A stretch of 17,043 bases of DNA from an uncultured Eubacteriales bacterium (GTDB taxonomy: Bacteria; Bacillota; Clostridia; Peptostreptococcales; Anaerovoracaceae). A model generated the notes under the pieces. The model worked only from the letters and a program-made list of their open reading frames with translations. It searched no databases and was not told where the DNA came from. The translations under genes were made by a program, and so were the position numbers. Where the stretch lies: NCBI GenBank assembly GCA_900551415.1, contig URWB01000044.1:1-17043 (forward strand), given 5' to 3'. This document shows positions 6,962-14,464 of the stretch, in pieces (positions within the stretch are counted from its first letter, which is position 1; every line of letters starts with the position of its first letter).

Positions 6962-7564
6962 TCACCCTTCCTCCAACTTGACGATGGAAACCTCAAACGC
7001 CTTGCGCACTTCGATGCTGCCGTCCTCCAGCTTCTTTTTGTACTCGCGGCTTTGCAGTCTGCCTTCCAGCATCAGCTTCGTCCCAACGCCAAGGCTTTCC
7101 GCATAAGCCGCGTTTCTGCCCCATGCGATGCATGGGATATAGTCGGATTTGTTGTACATGCGATTGACCGCCAGCATCAGATCGCAGATTTCCCTTCCGA
7201 GCGGTGAAGTGCGTTTCAGCGGCGGTTTGCACAGGAATCCTTCCAAATAAATGTAATTTTCATTGTATCCGAAGTTTTCACTAAAATAAATCTCCTTCGC
7301 GAACACTACGATATGCAGTTTGTTGTGGTTTTCGGCAAGTTCGTTATAAGTCCTGATTTGCCCTTTAATTTCCACAAAGTCTTTGAGCCTCGGGGTATGA
7401 TCAAAAATCAGTCGTTCAGAGATCATAATCCGGATCTCATCGATATAACCACTGCGTCGTTCTATACCCAGCTCAAAGGTATAAAAAATTTCTCCGTATG
7501 TCTTGTGGCTGAATTTCGGTTCCGAAAGAACAACCCCGCAAAGCTCCGCTACATTACTTTCCAT
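6962..7564 (-). CDS. SSB-like protein with two OB folds
   Basis: Probably binds single-stranded nucleic acid. Two OB-fold units can be read in 200 residues: one at about 4-92 (AELCGVVLSEPKFSH to KLHIVVFAKEI), a second at about 103-197 (YIYLEGFLCKPPLKRTSPLG to KAFEVSIVKLE). The second carries the SSB-like YIPCIAWGRNA and GTKLMLEGRLQSREY segments. The chain ends in KLEEG and has no acidic DDDIPF-type tail, so partner recruitment in the manner of the main SSB is unlikely. ATG 7564 follows AGGAGG at 6-7 bases. It sits 117 bases after fhs and 110 before glyA; no good promoter was found in the 117-base gap. It is not the usual ssb beside rpsF/rpsR. Confidence 0.75.
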   Translation of the reverse strand: MESNVAELCGVVLSEPKFSHKTYGEIFYTFELGIERRSGYIDEIRIMISERLIFDHTPRLKDFVEIKGQIRTYNELAENHNKLHIVVFAKEIYFSENFGYNENYIYLEGFLCKPPLKRTSPLGREICDLMLAVNRMYNKSDYIPCIAWGRNAAYAESLGVGTKLMLEGRLQSREYKKKLEDGSIEVRKAFEVSIVKLEEG

Positions 7565-7681
7565 CTTTTCCTCCTGCTCGTTTCCATGTTTCTACATTCT
7601 ATGGCGAGCGCGAAGAAAGTATGCGAACTGTTTTGTAAGCGAAGCCACGCGGGGCTGATAGATTTTTATGTCTGCCGATTT

Positions 7682-9358
7682 TTAGAAAAGCCCTGTGATG
7701 ACACCGTTTTCATCGACATCGATCTTTTCGGCTGCCGGCACCTTCGGCAGGCCCGGCATTGTCATGATATCGCCGGTTTTGGCGACAACAAAGCCTGCGC
7801 CGGAGCACACCTTAACGTCCTTGATCGTAATTTGGAAGCCACGCGGCGCTCCTAAAAGAGTCGGATCATCCGAGAAGCTGTACTGCGTTTTGGCCATACA
7901 GATCGGAAGCTTGCCGAAGCCAAGTTTCTCAATGGTATCAAGTTGTTTTTTTGCGGCTGCGGTAAAGCTTACGCCATCCGCGCGGTAAATTTTGGCCGCG
8001 ACAGCTTCGATTTTTTCCTTGAGCGGCATATCGTCCTCATAGACGAAGTGGAAGTTGTTTTCTCCCTCTACAAGACGCAGAACTTCTTCCGCGAGCTCAA
8101 TACCGCCTGCGCCGCCTTTGCTCCAGACCTCAGAAAGTGCGACGTTTACCCCAAGCTCCCTGCACTTTTCTCTGACCAGCGCAAGTTCTGCCTCGGTATC
8201 TGTTGGGAAGCGGTTAATCGCGACAACACATGGAAGACCAAAATTGCGCGTGACGTTTTCGACATGCTGCAAAAGATTTGGAAGGCCCTTGCTCAGCGCT
8301 TCCAGATTTTCGTGGTTTAGATTTTCCTTGGCAACGCCGCCATGATATTTTAAGGCTCTGACGGTCGCGACCACAACTGCTGCGGAAGGATGCAGTCCTG
8401 CCTTACGGCATTTGATATCAACGAATTTTTCAGCGCCAAGATCCGCCGCGAAGCCTGCTTCTGTGACCACGATATCGGCCAGCTTGAGTGCCATTCTGGT
8501 CGCCATGATGGAATTGCAGCCATGGGCGATATTCGCGAAAGGTCCGCCGTGGATGAACGCCGGCGTATGCTCCAGGGTCTGTGCCAGATTTGGCTTGAGC
8601 GCGTCCTTCAGCACCGCCGCGACCGCGCCTTGAATCTTCAAATCAGCTACCGTTACCGGCTGATCGTCATAAGTATAGCCGACGATAATGGATGCCACTT
8701 TATCCTTCAAATCCAAAATATCCTTGGAAAGACAAAGAATCGCCATGATTTCACTGGCAACTGTAATTTCAAAACCGTCCTCACGCGGCACGCCCTGCAT
8801 GCGGCCGCCGAGTCCGTCCACGATCTCACGCAGCTGTCTGTCATTCATGTCTACGACACGCTTCCATGTAATCTTTTTGACATCGATGCCGAGACGGTTG
8901 CCCTGCTGAATATGATTGTCCAGACAGGCCGCAATCAGATTATTGGCAATGCTGATCGCGTGCATGTCGCCGGTGAAGTGCAGATTGATGTCCTCCATCG
9001 GAACTACCTGCGCGTAGCCGCCTCCTGCCGCGCCGCCCTTGATACCGAATACCGGCCCTAAGGATGGTTCTCTCAAAGCAGCAAATACATTTTTGCCCAT
9101 TTTGTGCAGGGCATCCGCAAGACCGACGGTTGTCGTGGTCTTGCCCTCTCCTGCCGGCGTCGGTGAAATCGCGGTCACCAACACGAGTTTGCCGTCCGGC
9201 GTATCTGCCTTGTCCTTCAATAATCTGTAATCAATTTTTGCTTTGTACTTGCCGTACAGTTCCAGATACTGTTCATCGATCCCTACCTGTGCCGCAAGCT
9301 CACTGATGTTTGTCATAACTGACTCTTGCGCAATCTGAATGTCGCTCTTGAATTCCAT
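7682..9358 (-). CDS. fhs: Formate-tetrahydrofolate ligase
   Basis: Makes 10-formyl-tetrahydrofolate from formate, ATP and tetrahydrofolate in the cytosol, feeding purine and formyl-methionine synthesis and, in acetogens, the methyl branch of acetate formation. At 558 residues it is full length. It has the P-loop TPAGEGKTT at 67-75 and the conserved EPSLGPVFGIKGGAAGGGYA and MEDINLHFTGDMHAI segments that follow. ATG 9358 is preceded by AGGAG at 8 bases. It lies 42 bases after rnhB with no terminator between, so it probably shares that transcript. glyA further along supplies the linked one-carbon reaction. Confidence 0.98.
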   Translation of the reverse strand: MEFKSDIQIAQESVMTNISELAAQVGIDEQYLELYGKYKAKIDYRLLKDKADTPDGKLVLVTAISPTPAGEGKTTTTVGLADALHKMGKNVFAALREPSLGPVFGIKGGAAGGGYAQVVPMEDINLHFTGDMHAISIANNLIAACLDNHIQQGNRLGIDVKKITWKRVVDMNDRQLREIVDGLGGRMQGVPREDGFEITVASEIMAILCLSKDILDLKDKVASIIVGYTYDDQPVTVADLKIQGAVAAVLKDALKPNLAQTLEHTPAFIHGGPFANIAHGCNSIMATRMALKLADIVVTEAGFAADLGAEKFVDIKCRKAGLHPSAAVVVATVRALKYHGGVAKENLNHENLEALSKGLPNLLQHVENVTRNFGLPCVVAINRFPTDTEAELALVREKCRELGVNVALSEVWSKGGAGGIELAEEVLRLVEGENNFHFVYEDDMPLKEKIEAVAAKIYRADGVSFTAAAKKQLDTIEKLGFGKLPICMAKTQYSFSDDPTLLGAPRGFQITIKDVKVCSGAGFVVAKTGDIMTMPGLPKVPAAEKIDVDENGVITGLF

Positions 9359-9400
9359 TTTTAACTCCTATTCTCTTCTCATGGTGGCAACTTATTCTTT

Positions 9401-10063
9401 TTATTTAAAATTTTTCAAAAAACTTCTTCGATGAATCGGGGTCATCCCCTGTGCCTGCAGTCCCTCGTAATGCGCCTTGGTACCGTAGCCCTTGTTCTTC
9501 GCAAAGGCATAGCCCGGATAGATACTGTCGTACTCGACCATCATCCGGTCCCTGGTCACCTTGGCGAGAATCGACGCTGCCGCGATAGAAAGGCTTGCGC
9601 TGTCGCCTTTTATGATGCCGGTTTGCGGAATCGCGATTTCCCGTAAGGTCAGCGCATCAATGAGAATATGGTCGATGCCGCAGCCCGTCTTTGCACGCAA
9701 AGCCCGCTCTGCTTCTAGGATCGCACATCGCATAGCCTCTTTGGTGGCCTCTAAAATATTGATTTCGTCAATGCTTGCGTTATCCTGCATACCGATGCCG
9801 TAGGCGAGCGCTTCTGATAGAATCGCGTCATAAAGCTGCTCCCGCTTTTTTTCGGACAGCTTTTTGGAATCGTCCACCCCCAGAACGTCAAAATCTTCCG
9901 GCAGGACCACACAAGCCGCCACGACCGGACCTGCCAGCGGACCGCGTCCGACCTCGTCTACACCCGCGATACAGCGTTTGCCTGCCGCACGCAGGTCCCG
10001 CTCATAGACCTGCATAGTCTGCAGCTTTTCTCTGAGAACCTGCTCTCTCTCCTGCTTTGTCAT
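9401..10063 (-). CDS. rnhB: Ribonuclease HII
   Basis: Cuts the RNA strand of RNA/DNA hybrids and removes single ribonucleotides from DNA. The 220 residues include the catalytic D36 and E37 in AGVDEVGRGPLAGP, D136 in HILIDAL, and the late acidic site D172 in AKVTRDR, followed by the family-typical AFAKNKGYGTKAHYEGL and PIHRRSF. The first 30 residues (TKQEREQVLREKL) form a short helical lead-in usual in Firmicutes. Its ATG (10063-10061) overlaps the TGA of rbgA (10062-10060), pointing to coupled translation. The rplS-rbgA-rnhB order is conserved in Firmicutes. Confidence 0.97.
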   Translation of the reverse strand: MTKQEREQVLREKLQTMQVYERDLRAAGKRCIAGVDEVGRGPLAGPVVAACVVLPEDFDVLGVDDSKKLSEKKREQLYDAILSEALAYGIGMQDNASIDEINILEATKEAMRCAILEAERALRAKTGCGIDHILIDALTLREIAIPQTGIIKGDSASLSIAAASILAKVTRDRMMVEYDSIYPGYAFAKNKGYGTKAHYEGLQAQGMTPIHRRSFLKNFK

Positions 10064-10902
10064 GCCTGCACCTTTTCCAATGTGATATTGCCGATCTTGC
10101 CGCCGCGGAACTCGTCCAGCACCGTACGGGCGCAGCGTTCGTAATCGACACGTTTGCCGGAAAGGATGAAGCCTCGTTTCGCTGCAATGGCCTCCATATT
10201 CACCAACGCGTCCTCGTCCAGTTCGTCCAGCTTATATCGTTCCCTGAGCAGCTGCGGATAGTCTCGCTGCAGTACCTTGATCAGTTCCAGCGCAAGACTC
10301 GCGGTGTCCAGAATTTCATCCTTGATGGAGCCGCAAAAGGCCAGATTTAAGCCCACCTGCGGATCCTCGAACTTCGGCCACAAAATACCCGGCGTATCCA
10401 AAAGCTGCATACCGTTTTCGAGTCCCAGCCACTGTTTTCCCTTGGTGACCCCCGGTCGGTCTCCGGTTTTTGCGCTTTTTTTGCCGGTCATGCGGTTGAT
10501 GAGAGAGGACTTGCCTACATTCGGCACACCGACGATCATCATGCGCAGGGATTTTTTGCGAAGCTGTCCTTCGTTTTTTTCGTCCTGCAGACGGCTGAGC
10601 AGCTTGTAAAGCTGACCCACACCGATTCCGGTCATACAGTTCATGGTCAGGACCAAATTGCCTTGTTTTTTGAAGGTCTCTGCCCATGCCTCATTTGCCT
10701 TTGGATCGGAAAGATCGCTTTTGTTGAGAATGATCAGACGTCTTTTGTTTTTGACCAGCTCATCGATGATTGGATTCCTGCTGGAAACGGGAATACGGGC
10801 ATCGATCACTTCTATCACGATGTCGACCATTTTCAGATTCTCCGCGATCAGCTCTCTGGTCTTTTTCATATGCCCCGGATACCAGTTGATATGTTCAATC
10901 AC
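10060..10902 (-). CDS. rbgA: Ribosome biogenesis GTPase RbgA (YlqF)
   Basis: Circularly permuted GTPase needed for late assembly of the 50S ribosomal subunit. The motif order shows the permutation: G4 NKSD at 60-63 comes before G1 GVPNVGKS at 125-132, G2 threonine in DRPGVT (149-154) and G3 DTPG at 169-172. INWYPGHMKK at the start and a C-terminal helical domain to residue 280 complete the family pattern. The start is GTG 10902 with GGGGG about 9 bases upstream. It overlaps rnhB by 4 bases. It follows rplS across a terminator, which suggests partial read-through; L19 and RbgA both belong to 50S formation. Confidence 0.97.
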   Translation of the reverse strand: MIEHINWYPGHMKKTRELIAENLKMVDIVIEVIDARIPVSSRNPIIDELVKNKRRLIILNKSDLSDPKANEAWAETFKKQGNLVLTMNCMTGIGVGQLYKLLSRLQDEKNEGQLRKKSLRMMIVGVPNVGKSSLINRMTGKKSAKTGDRPGVTKGKQWLGLENGMQLLDTPGILWPKFEDPQVGLNLAFCGSIKDEILDTASLALELIKVLQRDYPQLLRERYKLDELDEDALVNMEAIAAKRGFILSGKRVDYERCARTVLDEFRGGKIGNITLEKVQA

Positions 10903-10932
10903 GCTTTTCTTCCCCCTTCATGGCTCTAAGAT

Positions 10933-10958
10933 AAAAAAAGGGAATCGCAAAGATTCCC
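10933..10958 (-). terminator. Terminator between rplS and rbgA
   Basis: Minus-strand GGGAATC, loop TTTGC, GATTCCC, then seven T. A perfect 7-pair stem placed 8 bases after the rplS stop codon and 30 bases before the rbgA start codon. No promoter fits in the remaining space, so it probably attenuates rbgA relative to rplS. Confidence 0.88.
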
Positions 10959-10966
10959 CTCCAAAA

Positions 10967-11308
10967 CTATTCTTTCGTTTTAATTTTTGCAGCCTTACCT
11001 GTTCTTTCACGCATGTAGTTCAGTTTCGCTCTTCTTACCGCGCCTCTTCTTACGACTTCGATCTTTTCGATCTTCGGTGAGTGCAGTGGGAAAGTCTTTT
11101 CCACACCGATACCGGAAGAAAGCTTTCTGACTGTGAAAGTTTCGCTGATGCCGCCGTTTTGTCTTTTGAGAACAAAGCCTTCAAACACCTGAATTCTTTC
11201 TCTGTTTCCTTCTTTAATTTTGATGTGAACCTTGATTGTGTCGCCCACACCAAAAGCAGGGATTTCAGTTTTTTCGTATTCCTGAGTAATTGATTTCATT
11301 AAATCCAT
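10967..11308 (-). CDS. rplS: 50S ribosomal protein L19
   Basis: Structural protein of the large ribosomal subunit at the interface with 30S. The 113-residue product has the family segments AFGVGDTIKVHIKIKEGNRE, RIQVFEGFVLKRQNGGISET, SSGIGVEKTFPLHSPKIEKI and RRGAVRRAKLNYMRERTGKA. Two starts compete: ATG 11314 (8 bases after GGAGGG) and ATG 11308 (7 bases after AGGAGG). The second is chosen because MDLMKSITQE matches the usual L19 start length. It is followed by a strong terminator and preceded by a structured leader and a good promoter. Confidence 0.98.
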   Translation of the reverse strand: MDLMKSITQEYEKTEIPAFGVGDTIKVHIKIKEGNRERIQVFEGFVLKRQNGGISETFTVRKLSSGIGVEKTFPLHSPKIEKIEVVRRGAVRRAKLNYMRERTGKAAKIKTKE

Positions 11309-11314
11309 GTTCAT

Positions 11315-11400
11315 TCCTCCTTCCCTCCAAGACGTTCGTGGCTCCGCCGCATAACGTGATGCGGCGCGAGAGTTGCCCAGAGGACCGCCCGTAATAACTG
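11315..11400 (-). ncRNA. Structured rplS leader, candidate L19 autoregulatory element
   Basis: The 5' leader between the predicted start (about 11400) and the rplS start is GC-rich and folded, with a perfect 8-pair stem CGCCGCAT/ATGCGGCG (11366-11359 with 11352-11345) around a 6-base loop, flanked by segments such as GGGCGGTCC and GGAGCCACG that could pair further. A ribosomal protein L19 leader is known in Bacillus and relatives. I could not align this one to it by eye, so the identity rests on position and structure. Confidence 0.45.
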
Positions 11401-11404
11401 TTAT

Positions 11405-11433
11405 AGTTTAGCATAAAAAGCCACAGGATGCAA
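11405..11433 (-). promoter_or_regulatory. Promoter of rplS
   Basis: Minus-strand TTGCAT (11433-11428), a 17-base spacer ending in TGC (extended -10) and TAAACT (11410-11405). Strong on all three counts, as expected for a ribosomal protein gene. Confidence 0.65.
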
Positions 11434-11507
11434 GCTCTTTTTGCTCAACCTCGTAAAAACTCATAAAAAACATGAAAACGCGTGAAGAATCGTGCAAAAT
11501 CCTTACT

Positions 11508-12122
11508 CTAAGCGTGAATGGCTTTCGATACGATTTTGGAAACGGTTCCCGCCGCGAGACAGTTTACGATAGCTTCCACCAAACCGTTTACGCCGACAAA
11601 TGCCACGAAAAATACCCATAAGCCGTCGGTCGGCAATGCCCAGCTGTTCATCGTGGATAAGAAAGTTCCGTTATACCAGAAGAAGATGACAATGCAGAGC
11701 ATAAAGAAAATCGTGTTCAGCAGGGCTGTCGCCAGCGATGCGATGAAGTAAGACGCGTTTTTCATATTTTCTTTCTTGTTCAGCGCCTCAAAAATCAGTC
11801 CCGAAAGCCATCCGCATAAAATACGCGGTACCATGCAGGTGATAAATGTAGCAATCGGATTCAAGCTCAGAAGCAACGCTCCGAACGGTGAAGCTCCAAA
11901 GCATTGAATGAAGCTAGTCAGTCCGAAGAGTCCGCCGAGAATCGCTCCGCATACCGGTCCCAGAATAATTGTGCCAATCGCGACCGGAAGCACCATGAAG
12001 GTGATTTCGATAGCGCCGACTTTCAAATAGCCGAGCGGTGTGTACGCGAAGATCAACATGATCGCAACAAGTATAGCCAATTGTACCATCTTTTGCGTGC
12101 GTGAGCTAAGATTTTTTTCCAT
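11508..12122 (-). CDS. ECF transporter S component, pantothenate type likely
   Basis: Substrate-binding membrane subunit of an energy-coupling-factor vitamin importer; the shared EcfA/EcfA'/EcfT energising module is not in this window. The 204 residues hold about six membrane segments (about 13-29, 37-56, 58-75, 84-111, 123-148, 167-198). PLGYLKVGAIEITFMVLPV, LGPVCGAILGGLFGLTSFI and LNPIATFITCMVPRILCGWL resemble the PanT/FolT-like PF12822 group, the first nearest to pantothenate carriers. ATG 12122 follows AGGAG at 8 bases. The 164-base gap upstream contains two hairpins but no vitamin riboswitch I recognise. The ECF call is firm, the substrate tentative. Confidence 0.82.
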   Translation of the reverse strand: MEKNLSSRTQKMVQLAILVAIMLIFAYTPLGYLKVGAIEITFMVLPVAIGTIILGPVCGAILGGLFGLTSFIQCFGASPFGALLLSLNPIATFITCMVPRILCGWLSGLIFEALNKKENMKNASYFIASLATALLNTIFFMLCIVIFFWYNGTFLSTMNSWALPTDGLWVFFVAFVGVNGLVEAIVNCLAAGTVSKIVSKAIHA

Positions 12123-12142
12123 TTAAAAACTCCTTTTCTGCT

Positions 12143-12222
12143 GTTGCCCCGGTTCTGCGGGTGCAACGCCTTGTGATAATATATTCTGAACTGCGGACAG
12201 AACTGTTTTGGTCTGCCTCGCA
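12143..12222 (-). promoter_or_regulatory. Two leader hairpins before the ECF S gene
   Basis: On the minus strand CTGCG/CGCAG with an inner GCAGA/TCTGT stem (12222-12191) is followed by GTTGC/GCAAC with an inner CCG/CGG (12167-12143). The second ends 12 bases before the AAAGGAG ribosome binding site. Their placement suits a cis-regulatory leader. The consensus elements of TPP, FMN, THF and preQ1 riboswitches were looked for by eye and not found. Confidence 0.35.
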
Positions 12223-12286
12223 GATTCATTCACAAAAATCGGATTACGGTAACTCTCATTCCGCAAGAAGCAGGAATGTCTTTGAT

Positions 12287-13165
12287 TTACGCGCGCGGAT
12301 GCGCTTTGTCATAAACATCCTTAATGCGGTTTTTGACAACCGCTAAATACGCCTGCGTTGCAGAAATATCTTCGTGCCCCATCAGCTCCTGCAGAGATTT
12401 GACATCCGCGCCGTTCTGCAGCATATGGACTGCAAACGAATTGCGGATGACCTGTGGGGTCAGCGGAATCGCGAAGTTTGCTGCCTCACCGTATTCTTTC
12501 AAAATTTTCCAAAGTCCCTGGCGCGTAAACGGGTTTCCCGCGTAATTCAAAAACAGGCTTTCGCTTTCTTTGCCTTTTAGAAGTGTCTCTCGAACTTCGG
12601 ATACATAGACTTCCATCGCGTGTCTGCATGGTTTGCCGATTGGAATGATGCGCGCGCTTCCGTGCGTCCCCGCGCATTTCACGAAGCCCATGCGAATATT
12701 GATTTCTTCGATTTGCATCTCAATCAACTCACTGGCTCGAATTCCCGTCGCATACAGCAGCTCCAAAATAGCGCGGTCACGTTTTCCCTTGGCTGTGTCC
12801 TCCGGCAGTTCCAAAAGGCGATCGATTTCTTCCGTTGTCAGGTATTGGATTTCCTTTTTTTCCACCTTCGGCGATTTAATCGATTCTGCCGGATTCTCAA
12901 AAATTTCACGCATTTTTATCAAATATTGATAATAGGTTCTTAAGGAAGCAAGCTTGCGGTTGACCGTCGATTTAGATCTTCCACCGGTTTTGAGTTCCAT
13001 CAAATAAGCCAGGATATCCGTACTGCTGGCCTCCGCCGGATCGTCGATGCCCCGGGCTTCCGCGAAATTGGAAAAATGCCTAAGATCTCGCAGATACGCC
13101 TGCTTGGTGTTGTCCGTCATTCTTTTTTCTGTCGTCAAATAGGCCGCGTATACTTCCAAACTCAT
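12287..13165 (-). CDS. xerD: XerD-like tyrosine recombinase with altered active site
   Basis: The family resolves chromosome dimers at dif. The 292-residue chain is standard: SAM-like core-binding domain at about 1-100 (NTKQAYLRDLRHF, STVNRKLASLRTYYQYL) and catalytic domain at about 105-292, ending HPRA as clostridial XerD does. Catalytic R143 (ATGIRASEL), R241, H264 (MGHEDIS) and Y273 are present. The His of the usual TPHxLRH is Q238 (TPQVIRN), and the beta-hairpin lysine (GKGxKxR) is missing in CAGTHGSAR (164-172). It may be a weak or divergent enzyme, a regulatory partner, or a subfamily with different chemistry. ATG 13165 follows GAGGTG at about 8 bases. Proximity to spoIIM and nudF matches the Bacillus xerD locus. 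Confidence 0.85.
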   Translation of the reverse strand: MSLEVYAAYLTTEKRMTDNTKQAYLRDLRHFSNFAEARGIDDPAEASSTDILAYLMELKTGGRSKSTVNRKLASLRTYYQYLIKMREIFENPAESIKSPKVEKKEIQYLTTEEIDRLLELPEDTAKGKRDRAILELLYATGIRASELIEMQIEEINIRMGFVKCAGTHGSARIIPIGKPCRHAMEVYVSEVRETLLKGKESESLFLNYAGNPFTRQGLWKILKEYGEAANFAIPLTPQVIRNSFAVHMLQNGADVKSLQELMGHEDISATQAYLAVVKNRIKDVYDKAHPRA

Positions 13166-13211
13166 CGCCGCTTCACCTCTTTCCCCTTCGCATTTCCGTC
13201 CAAGCTATTCA

Positions 13212-13240
13212 AGTATAATACCACTGTCCAAAAATTTCAA
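13212..13240 (-). promoter_or_regulatory. Promoter of the xerD-like gene
   Basis: Minus-strand TTGAAA (13240-13235), 17 bases, TATACT (13217-13212): four and five of six consensus matches at ideal spacing, about 40 bases before the ATG region. Confidence 0.65.
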
Positions 13241-13281
13241 TGGGAAAAAGTATTTTTACATTTCTTTCTATTAAAAGTATC

Positions 13282-13322
13282 ATCCGACTCCTGTCTGAGT
13301 TTTTCTCAAATAAAAGTCGGAT
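13282..13322. repeat. Two-arm inverted repeat after the chr pair
   Basis: ATCCGACT (13282-13289) and AGTCGGAT (13315-13322) form a perfect 8-pair outer stem enclosing TGAG-TTTTT-CTCA (13296-13308). It begins 13 bases past the chr stop codon. There is no immediate T run on the minus strand, so it is only a possible terminator and could also be a protein-binding dyad. Confidence 0.45.
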
Positions 13323-13334
13323 TTATCATTCACA

Positions 13335-13919
13335 CTATACCCCTGCAAAACCAAAAAGTATTCCAATAACTGCAGAGAAAACAATAAAATATACCGGGTG
13401 AAGTCCCTTTGTTTTCTTTATATACCGCGTCAGCACCAATAGCAGCGCAGCAAGGGCGACAGCCTTCCACTGAAACAAATCGGCTATGGCATTTGTCTGA
13501 TGAAATAAGTCTACGTTTAAGAGAGAAATTTTTACAACCAGAACACCGGCTGCCGTAATTAATCCCACAGAAGCAGGACGTAATCCGTAAAACGCGCCTT
13601 CCACATAGATATTATTGCGAAATTTATCTAAGATCGCAGTGATGAGCAGAACCAGCGCAATGCCGGGAACGATAATCCCAACACTCGCTACTAGCGCGCC
13701 CGGAATGCCTGCGGTTGTATAGCCGACATAGGTAGCCATGTTGATTCCGATCGGGCCCGGCGTGGATTCAGAAACCGCAAGCATATCTGCGATCTGTGCG
13801 TAATCAAACCAACCGGTCTTATCTGCCATATCATATAAGAATGGTAAAGTCGCCATTCCGCCGCCAACAGAAAACAATCCAATTTTGAAGAATTCAAAAA
13901 ACAGGCGAAGTAATATCAT
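13335..13919 (-). CDS. Small CHR-family (chromate-type) transporter subunit, second gene
   Basis: Membrane protein of the chromate ion transporter family, one half of a two-gene pair. The 194 residues include the paired-domain hallmark GLFSVGGGMATLPFLYDM and the SESTPGPIGINMATYVGY motif, then several hydrophobic segments. ATG 13919 is chosen because AGGAGG lies 7 bases upstream; an in-frame extension upstream to 14045 runs over the partner gene and is an artefact. Its ATG overlaps the partner's TGA (ATGA, 4 bases), implying coupled translation and fixed stoichiometry. Bacillus pairs such as YwrA/YwrB are the known parallel; whether chromate is the natural substrate is unknown. Confidence 0.92.
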   Translation of the reverse strand: MILLRLFFEFFKIGLFSVGGGMATLPFLYDMADKTGWFDYAQIADMLAVSESTPGPIGINMATYVGYTTAGIPGALVASVGIIVPGIALVLLITAILDKFRNNIYVEGAFYGLRPASVGLITAAGVLVVKISLLNVDLFHQTNAIADLFQWKAVALAALLLVLTRYIKKTKGLHPVYFIVFSAVIGILFGFAGV

Positions 13920-14464
13920 TTTACCTTCCTCCTTCCGGCAATCTGTATGAGAATTCCTAAAATACCGGAACCCACCACAAAAAGAATCGGGCTTAAATCT
14001 ATAAAATACGACCCTACTGCAACAAGCAGGAAAATCGCCAGGCATTTTTTATCTACCATAGAGCTTTTCCAAAGCTTCAGAATCGAATTAAAAATCAGTA
14101 CACAAACGCATACGCGAATGCCCGCAAATGCGTTCTGAACCGCAGCGACATCCGCGAAAGCGGTCAAAAGTGCTGCAATGATCGTAATGATAATCAGCGG
14201 CGGCGTAATTGCACCCAATCCGCTAACGATTGCACCAACGGTACCTTTCCGCTTCTGTCCGACGAATCCAAGGGTATTTACCATGATGATGCCCGGCAGG
14301 CATTGTGCCAGCGCGTAGTAGTCCAAAATTTCTTCTTCTGTGTTCCAATCCTTTTTTTCAACCACTTCTTTCTGCAAAATCGGAAGCATGGCATAGCCCC
14401 CGCCGAAGGTCATGGCGCCAACTTTCAGTGAAGTAAAATAAATGTCAAATAGTTCTTTCAGCAT
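13916..14464 (-). CDS. Small CHR-family (chromate-type) transporter subunit, first gene
   Basis: First half of the small CHR pair. The 182 residues carry KVGAMTFGGGYAMLPILQKE and YYALAQCLPGIIMVNTLGFV, the same two conserved elements as its partner but in their diverged form, plus membrane segments to the C-terminus. The sulfate/chromate role is known for the long fused homologues and only inferred for the small pairs. ATG 14464 has no adjacent ribosome binding site: the only strong one, AAGGAGA, is 27 bases away across a hairpin (listed separately). The leader further up holds another inverted repeat. The pair separates spoIIM from xerD, which are closer in Bacillus, so it may be an insertion into that locus. 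Confidence 0.92.
   Translation of the reverse strand: MLKELFDIYFTSLKVGAMTFGGGYAMLPILQKEVVEKKDWNTEEEILDYYALAQCLPGIIMVNTLGFVGQKRKGTVGAIVSGLGAITPPLIIITIIAALLTAFADVAAVQNAFAGIRVCVCVLIFNSILKLWKSSMVDKKCLAIFLLVAVGSYFIDLSPILFVVGSGILGILIQIAGRRKVK

Noticed and set aside
7565..7681. Promoter or terminator between fhs and the SSB-like gene
   Set aside because: Only scattered half-matches to -10 elements and a 4-pair stem were found, not enough to support either.
12287..13165. Phage or integrative-element integrase
   Set aside because: Length, domain layout, the HPRA ending and the neighbours point to the housekeeping XerD group; no attachment site, excisionase or phage genes are nearby.
13282..13322. 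Integration or transposon end near the chr genes
   Set aside because: The inverted repeat is a local hairpin between gene ends. No transposase, target duplication or second matching end is present.
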